DNA of 26,011 nt from Azolla pinnata (taxonomy: Eukaryota > Streptophyta > Polypodiopsida > Salviniales > Salviniaceae). Under the pieces are notes generated by a model. It did no database searches and was not told the DNA's origin. It saw nothing but the letters and a program-made list of their open reading frames with translations. Where the stretch lies: the NCBI GenBank assembly GCA_037176905.1, contig JBBBWG010000360.1:12007-38017 (forward strand), written 5' to 3'. Shown here one piece after another: positions 11,826-20,695 of this stretch (position 1 is the stretch's first letter; each line of letters begins with the position of its first letter). The translations under genes were made by a program, and so were the position numbers.

Positions 11826-11884
11826 GGAATGTGCAGAAGAAGGGGGAGGGGGAGGACGGATCGAGATCAGCGAGCGCAATCTTT

Positions 11885-11944
11885 CTGCTCGATCTGCTCG
11901 ATCTGCTCGATCTGCTTCTGCTTCGGCTTCTGCTTCGGCTTCTG
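11885..11944. repeat. GCTCGATCT / GCTTCTGCTTCG repeat in COG7 5' leader
   Basis: Three GCTCGATCT units are followed by alternating GCTTCT and GCTTCG units, starting six bases outside the upstream in-frame ATG of COG7. In the COG7 sense direction it reads as GAAGC-type units, the same hexanucleotide family as the tract at the right edge of the window. Confidence 0.85.
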
Positions 11945-12119
11945 GCGATGGCAGCAGTGAAGGAACGAGGAGCTCATGTCACATGCACCTGCATGCATAC
12001 ATCATCGCCCATGCACATCCACATGCATGCATGCATGCATCGCATGGATGATGACCATCGCCATCATGCATGGGCATGCATGCATGCATGCACACATACA
12101 TCACCGACGCATATGTGCT

Positions 12120-13012
12120 CGATGGTGACTATGGTGACTATGGTGATGTTGTTGGTGCTGATGATGATGATGATGATGATGGTGGAGCTGCTGGTGTTGG
12201 TGCTGGTGTTGACGTATGATGATGGTCGTGGCAATGGTGATGTTGGTGATGATGATGTGGATGATGATGGTGGTCATGGTGATGGCGACGACCTTGTTGT
12301 TGATGACGTTCATGATGTGGATGATGCATGATGGTGGTAATGGTGACGATGCCGATGGCGCCGGTGGTGTCGTTGAGCGATGACGATGGTGGTTGGTGAT
12401 GGTGGCAATGGTGGCAATGGTGATGATGCTGATGGCGTTGGTGCTGTTGTTGACCGATGACGATGGTGGTGGTGATGTTGGTCTTGATGCTGGTCATGGT
12501 GGTGATGGTGGTGGTCATGGCGTTGGTCTTGACGGTGCTCATGGTGATGATGGTAATGGTGATTGATGATGCTGGTCGTGATGGTGGTCATGGTGATGAT
12601 GATGGTGGTGATGGCGTTGGTCTTGATGGTGGTCATGATGATGATGGTGATGATGATGCTAGTCTTGATGGTGGTCATGATGATGATGGTGATGATGATG
12701 CTAGTCTTGATGGTGGTCATGGTGATGATGGTGGTGATGATGTTGGTCTTGATGGTGGTCATGATGATGATGGTTGTGATGATGTTGGTGGTGATGATGC
12801 TGGTCTTGATGGTGGACATGATGATGACAATGGTGATGATGATGATATTGGTGATGGTGATGATGATGATGCTAGTGATGATGCCAGTTTTGATGCTAGT
12901 CATGATGATGATGATGGTGATGCCGCTTGTCTTGATGGTGGTCATGGTGATGATGGTGGTGGTGATGACGATGGTGATGACAATGATGATGATGATGGTG
13001 ATGGTGTTGACG
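12120..13012. repeat. GAT/GGT trinucleotide minisatellite with 42-base higher-order units
   Basis: About 890 bases are built from GAT, GGT and related triplets. A 42-base unit starting CTTGATGGTGGTCATG begins at exactly even spacing at 12622, 12664, 12706 and 12748, with looser copies at 12805 and 12931. Because units are multiples of three with few stops, both strands contain long open frames (acidic Asp/Gly on plus, His- or Thr/Ile-rich on minus). I treat these as repeat products, not genes. Confidence 0.9.
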
Positions 13013-13300
13013 GTATCAGTTCGCTGCATCGTGGTGTATATAAAAATGCAGCTTCGTAGCAATTCATCGTGGTGTATACAAACGTAGCTTCATATCGGTT
13101 CACCTTTGCTGCATTTGTGGTGTATATGGACGTAGCTTCATATTAGTTCACCCCGGTTGCACGATGGCGCATAAATGCGTAGCTTCACAGCAGTTCATCT
13201 CCGCTCCTTCGCGGTGCATACAGATGCCAACCTCTGCCGCATCGTGTGGTGTACACAGGTGCAGCTTACATCCGTTTCGAGCTCCGCTGCATCATTATAA
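13013..13300. repeat. Degenerate tandem repeat of about 36-48 bases
   Basis: The motif CGTAGCTTCA begins at 13083, 13131 and 13178, with variants near 13048 and 13261. Between occurrences runs a variable form of GTTCACC-CTGCATCGTGGTGTATA. The unit is about 48 bases, shortened to about 36 at the left end. It ends about 550 bases before the CoA-ligase start codon. Confidence 0.75.
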
Positions 13301-13506
13301 TCAGCAAGATCTCCGTTCCGTCGCGAACCCGGTGTGTACGGATCGATGCCTTCCGATCGGGTTTCGTACCGAGAATCGGATCGAGAAGATCGATCGTCCT
13401 TCCTTCCTGGAACAACTCTCCGAGGTCTTCTCGATGAAAAACTGAAGAAAAATGGAATCAGCAAAAAGAAGGCCAGATTTTGTTCATAAAAATGGTTATT
13501 GGTTGA

Positions 13507-13521
13507 TGAAGAAGAAGGAAG

Positions 13522-13552
<31 letters not shown>

Positions 13553-13646
13553 GAAGAAGAAGAAGAAGATGAAGAAGAAGAAGAAGTGAAGAAGAAGAAG
13601 ATGATGATGAAGAAGAAGAAGAAGATGAAGAAGAAGAAGAAGTGAA

Positions 13647-13678
<32 letters not shown>

Positions 13679-13747
13679 AGAAGATGATGATGAAGAAGAA
13701 GAAGGAAGAAGAAGAAGAAGAAGAAGAAAGAATGAAGAAGAAGAAGT
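13507..13747 (+). repeat. 240-base (GAA)n purine tract before the CoA-ligase gene
   Basis: This is an almost uninterrupted run of GAA with scattered GTGAAG, GATGAA and GATGATGATGAA. The last two recur in the same order, so there is a higher-order pattern. A second purine stretch follows at about 13793-13835, ending 18 bases before the ATG. It probably lies in the promoter or 5' leader. The minus strand shows a meaningless Ser/Phe/Leu frame. Confidence 0.92.
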
Positions 13748-13852
13748 TCCCCTGTTTTTGAAAGCTCTGCAGGCTATGGAGCAGCAGAAGTGAAGCAGAA
13801 AGGAAGAAGGAAGAAGAAGGAAGAAGAAGCAGAAGCTTCTGCTCACCAAGCC

Positions 13853-16800
13853 ATGGACCGTGTAGATGAGACTTCAGGCTTCTGCCCCCAAACAGGGGTC
13901 TTCCACAGCAAGCGCTCGCCCTTGCAGCTGCCCATCTCCTCCTCTTCCTCCATTTCCGGTTTCCTTCTCCAGCAATCCTCTCGGAGCCCCGACCACAGCC
14001 TTGCCTACATCGATGCCTCCCATGGCTACGCTGCTCTCAGCTATGGCGAGCTCGGATTTCTCGCTCGCAAGGCCTCTGCCGGATTGTGGGCTCTCGGAGC
14101 TCGCCCCGGCGACGTGCTCCTTCTGCTCGCTCCCAACTCGGCTCGATCCTCCATCATGTTCCTCGCCGCCGCTTCGATCGGCGTTGTCTTCGCGGCCTCG
14201 AATCCTTCCAGCCTTTCCAGCGAAATTGCGAAGCAAGCCTCCATTTCAGGCGCGAAATTCATCGCCACGACCGAAGAGATCTTGCCCAAAACAGAGCCAT
14301 TGGAACTGCCCACTATCATCCTCTTCGCACGGAAAGAAGAAGAAGAAGAAGAACAAGAAGAAGAGGAAGAAGCAAATATGCTACTGTCATCATCTCCTTC
14401 GTCTACCCGTGGAAGCTTGCCCAATTGCAGAACATCGCTGTCGAGCCGCCATGTCTCATTCTCGGACCTTGTCTCAGATGGTGTAGGGTTCCCCCCGGAA
14501 GTGCCTGTCAGAACAGATGACACTGCATCGCTCATGTTCTCCTCTGGCACGGCCGGTCTAAGCAAATGTGTTGCTTTGTCCCACAGAAACCTTATCTCTC
14601 ATGCCATCTTCTTCAGGAGCAGAGAAACAGGCATTCCATGGAGCTCCAGGGTTTACATGTGTATTCTTCCGATGTTCCATGTTTATGGGCTATGCACATT
14701 CTGCAGCGCGATTCTTGCCACGGGCTGCCCCACTGTAATTCTTCCCAAATTTGAGATGCAAGAGATGTTGTCTGCAATCGAAAAGTATAAAGTTACTCAC
14801 TTGCCACTCGTTCCTCCTGTAATGCGGGCTCTCGCTAGATCAAGCTTGGTCAATATGTACGATCTGTCATCTCTTCATCATGTCTCGGTTGGGGCTGCTC
14901 CTGTTAGCAAGGAGCTTATTACCGAGTTTAGGCTTCGGTTCCCAAATGTTCACGTCATGCCAGTAAGTAAAATCTCTTGCTATCTATCATTTTCTTTTGC
15001 ACAAACCACACACATATATTAATTGATGAGATATCTTTTCTGGCATGGACAGCAAGAGAGAACATCTACACGAGGACCCATCTCCTATGAGTTCAACAAA
15101 AGGCTCGTGCATTATCTAGATACAAAAATTACCCATGCAGATACAAATGATCTGAATGATATAACTAAGCATAAGAGTACCCATGTACATGATGTTGGCA
15201 TTGTAACTAAAGCTGCATCATTTTGGAATGTACGGATTGTTGTTATCATGGAAGTGAGTTATCTGGCTCTCTCTCAACTTTTGAAAGATCATGAAATTTT
15301 CATTTTTGCCCCTGCTATAAGGCATGACCGTGGTGAAATTTGAAACCATAACCTATATACGACAGACCTACATTGGCATCAACTTGGCTGAAAAACACGC
15401 ATCGTTTTTCGTGTTGATACATAGACATGATGAGGGCTAGACCCATTAAGACTTCATTCATTTTCTCTTTGCTTCTGATGAATGTTTATGTCATGCAAGG
15501 GAGTCCTTCTTCTCTCCTAAACACACTATTACATCATTTACCTATGCCTCAAACTGTGGCTACGCCGAGGATGGGACACACTCAATTTTGATGCAGAATC
15601 TTTAGGCATCTCCCATGTAAGTTCTCATGCTCACATTGGTTTGTGTATAAATGGCAGAAGGATGGAGGTTCGAAGGGTGATCAAATCTATATGTAGCTTT
15701 TGTAACCTTTTGCAAAACTGGAAGAGAGAGAGAGAACTGAATGTCTTCCCACATTTGAGTGACTTATGTAGGGATTCTGATGTCAAACTAGGACTTGAAA
15801 ATTCAGTAAGAAATGACACTGAAAATTATTATAAAAATGTAGAGGGCTTTATTGAATGGAGAATAATAGAAAGGTAAGGTACAAAACTGTGGAGCACCTT
15901 GAGTGGTACATGTTATGGGAACCGTGATGTCTGTTCTGGTTGGCTTATTGCGTGAACACTTATTTGGTACCTTCTGATGCATCACAGGAACTTTAGAAAT
16001 ATAGAATTGTGCCTGCTGTTGTAACATTCACAAGACTATGTCTATTATGCTTTCTCATATCCAGATAGATATTAAGAACCTAATAAGTGGCTATACTTTG
16101 TTAGGGTTATGGGTTGACAGAAACAACAGCAGTTGGAGCCAATGCGGCAGGTGTTGAACATTTGCAAATAGATGGCTCAGTTGGTTTGCTTGCCCCAAAT
16201 ACAATGGCGAAAATCGTGGATATTGACTCGAAAAAGGCATTGCCACCAGGCCAACATGGCGAGATATGGCTACGAGGCCCTTCCATAATGCAAGGTAAAA
16301 CTAAAGCACATCCATTGTATCTGAATACTAGATTCGAAGCAAAGCTGAATTTCATGGTTGAAGTATTTCAAGAGTTAAAGGATCCTGTTGTGTATGCTAG
16401 GATACCTTAATCAGCCTAAAGAAACAAAAGAAACCATTGATGAAGAGGGATGGTTACACACTGGTGACCTTGGATATTTCGATGAAAATGGGTTTTTATT
16501 CATCACTGATCGCGTGAAAGAGCTTATCAAATACAAAGGTTATCAAGTATGTACCTCAAAAGTTTGTACTTTTCTTGAATATCTTTTTTTCGAAGGATGC
16601 CATTACAAGGCACATGTGTATGGAGAAGAGTTCTTATACATCCAAAGCTTGTTTTTGAGCTTGAGTTGTACTATGTGCATATCAAGCTATTCCTTGTACA
16701 CAAACATATTTGCCCAAATTTTCATCATTGATAATGAAGCATTGTACATCTAATCTATGAAGTTTGTCTGGCACATCATATATGGCTTGTCATGAGCAAT

Positions 16801-17575
16801 GAAAGTACCAGTGATTTTGATTAGATGGTAAGTTTTCTATGCAGTTTGGACAGTCTAGATTTTTACAAGGCTAAATTCTTTTGTGGAATGAGAGATCTAT
16901 CTACTTCATCTTTTACTTGGATTGATGGACGCGTACTTTGTTTTGAATTGTTCCTTTTTCTAGGTTGCTCCTGCAGAACTTGAGGCTATACTAATGTCTC
17001 ATCCACAAATTGAGGATGCTGCTGTTGTGGCGTAAGACTTCACAGTTTTCATGTGCTAAATTTGGTAGCAAGGAAACTTTAAGAAGGGAAAGGCGAAAAA
17101 TATATATTTTGATTCCCCCTTTTTATTTCTTTTCTCATTTTGCTCTCAAAATCAGGTTTCCTGACGAAGAAGCAGGTGAGATTCCGGTGGCTTATATTGT
17201 GGAAGCTCAAGGTTCCATAGTCACAGAAAAGGAGGTTATAGACTTTGTTGCGCAGAGAGTAAGTGATCTATTTTCCGTAGTCTTTTTGTTAGATGTTAAT
17301 CACAATGTACACAGGCACGTGTAATCAATGAGAGTGATGATGTGCTGGTCATAATTTTCACCTGATCTTTCTGTTAGTTGTTAATCGCGGTGTACATCGA
17401 CACAATCATTCGGGATGATGTGCTAGTAGTTATACTTTTCTTACAACTGCAGGTGGCTCCTTTCAAGAAAATAAGGGGAGTTGTGAAAGTCAAAAGCATT
17501 CCTAAGTCAGCTGCAGGGAAAATACTGCGACGTCAATTGGTTTCCTCGAGATCTATGGCAACATCCAAGCTGTGA
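13853..17575 (+). CDS. 4-coumarate:CoA ligase-like acyl-activating enzyme with peroxisomal signal
   Basis: Six exons (13853-14962, 16105-16294, 16401-16546, 16964-17031, 17156-17258, 17453-17575) give 579 residues, typical for this family. Known reaction: a carboxylic acid plus ATP forms an acyl-adenylate, then a CoA thioester. Motifs in order: [16 protein letters not shown] (229-244, phosphate-binding), GYGLTETT (371 on), [28 protein letters not shown], and [13 protein letters not shown] with the likely catalytic lysine at 562. The last three residues are SKL, the classic type 1 peroxisomal import signal. Together this suggests the peroxisomal 4CL-like group (such as the OPC-8:0 CoA ligase branch) rather than true cytosolic lignin 4CL; the substrate cannot be read from sequence. 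Oddities: A and C replace the usual T and G in the phosphate-binding motif, P precedes GYGLTE where Q is usual, and there is a Glu run at 162-173. An in-frame ATG at 13790 would add 21 Lys/Glu-rich residues. Confidence 0.92.
14336..14371 (+). repeat. GAA/GAG repeat inside the CoA-ligase coding sequence
   Basis: Twelve codons read six Glu, one Gln, five Glu, all GAA/GAG with a single CAA. The run sits in the N-terminal domain between the ILFARK strand and the Ser-rich segment before the SFSDLVSDG motif, a loop that varies between family members. Confidence 0.9.
14963..16104 (+). other. Intron 1 of the CoA-ligase gene
   Basis: This is a 1142-base intron with donor GTAAGT and acceptor TTAG. It contains a 106-codon open frame (15023-15343) with no recognisable domain and no other feature I can name. 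I treat that frame as chance. Confidence 0.75.
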
Positions 17576-18577
17576 AGGAAAAACAGTTAATGAATTTGCT
17601 GTAACTAACCGCAAAAGTAGTAGTCCACTACATTCTATCGAGATGGGTTCATCGATGACCGTAAATCTTCTTATGGCTATTTTATGCTTTGAAAATCTTT
17701 TGTCATGAAAAAGAAACAGTTTGTTAAGGGGGGTTGTACCTGTCGAATCGTTTCCTTCAAATTTATTCAAATTGTTTTCATTTTTTTCCTGGGAATTGGA
17801 TTAGAAGTAGAAAAGTATAACTGGTTATAAAAAACTAAAGAGAATAAGAACATTTGAAATAAAAACGTATTCATAAGAAAGAGTACAAATCAAAGATAAA
17901 AAGAAAGGCTTTCAAAGATTCCGAAAGAGCAAAAAAGAAGGGTAGGAAACTGACGAATGAATGAAAAAGAACAGAGAAGAAAGTCTAATCGTAAAATAGA
18001 ATAAAAGACGAGATAAAAATGGGCCAACTAATAAATAAATCGGCAGATGAATATCTAAATGACATAAGTGTATATCTAGGTTCCGTTTACATTGATGAAT
18101 AACTGAAATAAATCTATAAAATGGGGCCAATTCATAAGAAAATCAAATAGATAAAGAAATAAGTAAGCAAGTGAAACAAATGGATGGGTAAATAAATAAA
18201 TCGATACGTAATTTTAATAGATGATGAATCAGTTAGTATATAAAAGAAACCTAAATCAATAACCAGACGGTTAATGGATCAGAAAAGTAGGCTGAAGTAA
18301 CTAAATCGAAAAAAGCAAACAAACAACGAAGTAGTAAATATTTAGTAGAGAAAAAAGGATGGATCAAAGAAAGTAAAGCGTGAATAGATGGATACGGAGA
18401 CAAATAAGGAATATGAAATTATCAAACGAGAATGATGAATGGGAAAGAAACAAACAAAATAGCCAAGGATGAGGCATGACCAATGGGTTTCATCTTTTGG
18501 GGGCGGTTAAGGAAAGGCCGGCCAGCAGAGAGAAGAGGAACTTGGAGGAGGAAGGAGAGGTAGTGAATGACTGCATG
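17576..18577. other. Intergenic region, A-rich, between CoA-ligase and pyruvate kinase genes
   Basis: The first 240 bases are ordinary 3' flank. From about 17800 to 18460 the plus strand is strongly A-rich, with loose AAATAAAT, AGATAAAT and AAGAAAG tetranucleotides. A possible polyadenylation signal (AATAAA) lies at 17858 and a possible TATA box (TATATAAAAG) at 18237-18246, about 450 bases before the pyruvate kinase start. In this composition both could be chance. Confidence 0.5.
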
Positions 18578-18698
18578 CAGCAACAGCAACCAGCAACCAG
18601 CAACCAGCAACCAGCAACAGCAACCAGCAATCAGCAAACAGCAACAGCAACAGCAACAGCAACCAGCAACAGCAACAGCAACCAGCAACAGGAGCAGC
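18578..18698 (+). repeat. CAGCAAC/CAACAG repeat directly before the pyruvate kinase start codon
   Basis: Alternating CAACAG and CAACCAG units run up to the base before the ATG at 18700. The tract has no G-run or stop in some frames and can be read as Gln/Pro/Ala/Thr-rich peptides, but none of these is in frame with the kinase from an upstream ATG. It is most likely 5' leader. Confidence 0.9.
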
Positions 18699-18699
18699 A

Positions 18700-20663
18700 A
18701 TGGAGGAGCTTGTGAGGCGATGCAGCAAGGAGGAGAGGGCGAGGCATAGCGAAGAGGATGCGATTGCGGAGGCGGAGGAGATGGCGTTGCGGCGCCGCAA
18801 GACCAAGATCGTGTGCACTTTGGGCCCGCGTTCGCGCGATGTGCCCATGCTCCAGCGCCTGCTCCGCGCCGGCATGAACGTCGCGCGCTTCAACTTCTCC
18901 CATGGCTCCCACGAGTACCACCAGCAGACCCTCGACAACCTCCACGCTGCCATGCAAACCACGGAGCTCATGTGCGCTGTCATGCTCGACACCAAGGTTT
19001 CGAAACATCTGCCGCTTTCTTTTTGCTTTTGCTCACAGAATTGCGTTACGCAACGCATGCGTGTTTCGCACATCGCTGGTGTGCATCGCCTGCTTGCGAT
19101 CTGCGCATCGAGGTAGTTTTGCCTCCTGCGCACGATGAATGTGCGCATTTGCATCGATTGCATCTGTACTGCATTGCGCACGTTTTGTGTTCTTACGCTT
19201 GTAACGTGCATTCGTACAAACCATATCACGCGTGCATTGCATACATTGCGCGTATACCGTTTTTTTTGCCTGCATCTGTGCCTCGTTTGCCTGCGTACAG
19301 TGAATGTGTACATGCATTGCATGCCTCGTTTGCCTGCGTACAGTGAATGTATACATGCATTGCATACATTCTGTTCTTACATTCATGCATGCATTGCATA
19401 CATTGCATTCCCTTTACATGCTTGCCCGCTTACATATTTTTTACATTGTATACATGCATACACACATAGTACATGCATAGCATACATGTACATACATACA
19501 TCACCTACTTACCTGCGTACATATGTAGATCCATTACATTATCTACCCACCTGTCTACGTGCACACATACACAGACAGGTATGTGGAAGCTCATAAGTTT
19601 TGCCTCAAATGGATACTTGCTATGATCCTCGGACACATAGACACAGACATTTTAGATTTATGCATAGTATTACTGGTTCTATCTTAATTGTTAAGGCTGT
19701 GTTGCCTCCGAGTAATTATGCGTACTGGATGCATATATGCATACTACTCTTTGTTTTTTCCATGTGTTTGGACATTAGAGTATTCATGATCCCAGGATGA
19801 TTCTTCTAAACTCTGATGTGGTAAAGCAAGCTAACTCTTCACATGATTCCATTAGGGTCACGAGTTCTGGTTGCATGTGGTAGCTTTGCTACTATTTACC
19901 TTTTTCTAGGGTGGATTACACTTTGACAATCAAGGGTTATATGATGTTATGAGTCGGTATGTAGGAGATCTGCTCCCCCTCTCCCCCCCATTTCTGTTAT
20001 TTGTATTGGCATGCAGATCAATATGATATCTGTAAAACAAGAGCTAAAGATTTATCCTTGACAACCAGAGCTACGAATATATAAGTGTACATCAAAAGTA
20101 GCGGGTGTGATCCATGCTACAAAGATTGCCTGTGCACAAAATATGGACTATGATGGTGTGACATAGTTGTGATGCAAACTGCAATATGTGTTATACCAGG
20201 GTCCTGAGATTCGGACGGGCGTGCTCAAAGATGGGAAGCCCATACAGCTGAAGGAAGGGCAGGAGATAACGATTAGCAACGATTGCAGCATCGTCGGTGA
20301 TGCAGCGCGGATCTCCATGAGCTACAAGACTCTGGCATCAGCAGTGGCACCGGGTGCAAAGATCCTCTGTGCCGATGGGAGCATCACGCTGACGGTCCTG
20401 TCATGCGATGTTGCTGGTGGGACAGTGCGATGCCGTTGTGAGAACACAGCCATGCTCGGCGAGAAGAAGAATGTGAACCTGCCCGGTGTCATCGTCGACC
20501 TCCCCACCCTCACTGACAAGGACCGCGATGACATCCTCCTGTGGGGCATACCCAACAAGGTCGACTTTGTTGCCGCCTCTTTCATCCGTAAGGCCCAAGA
20601 TGTCGTCAACCTCCGGAATGTGCTCGGCAAGCATGCGAAGACCATCCACATCATCTCTAAGGT

Positions 20664-20695
<32 letters not shown>

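Larger units (their letters stand above)
11880..13852. other. Divergent intergenic region made almost entirely of repeats
   Basis: Between the divergent COG7 and CoA-ligase start codons lie, in order: a GCTCGATCT/GCTTCG repeat, ATGCATG clusters (about 11980-12110), a GAT/GGT minisatellite, a degenerate repeat of about 48 bases, a short unique piece (about 13300-13500) and a GAA tract. Any promoters for either gene must lie in or between these arrays. I see no clear TATA box; TGTATATAAAAATG near 13034 is a weak candidate. Confidence 0.75.

Noticed and set aside
12101-13062. Minus-strand His-rich and Thr/Ile-rich open frames (70-250 codons)
   Set aside because: They are the complementary readings of the same minisatellite.
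12457-13087. Long plus-strand open frames, Asp/Gly-rich and Met/Val-rich (200 and 174 codons)
   Set aside because: Both are direct readings of the GAT/GGT minisatellite; composition follows the repeat in every frame and there is no domain or splice context.
13496-13849. Minus-strand Ser/Phe/Leu-rich 117-codon frame
   Set aside because: It is the complement of the GAA tract in front of the CoA-ligase gene.
18507-19386. Long minus-strand and alternative-frame plus-strand frames over pyruvate kinase exon 1 and intron 1
   Set aside because: They are shadows of the GC-rich coding exon and the CAACAG/TGCAT repeats; the kinase frame carries clear conserved motifs.
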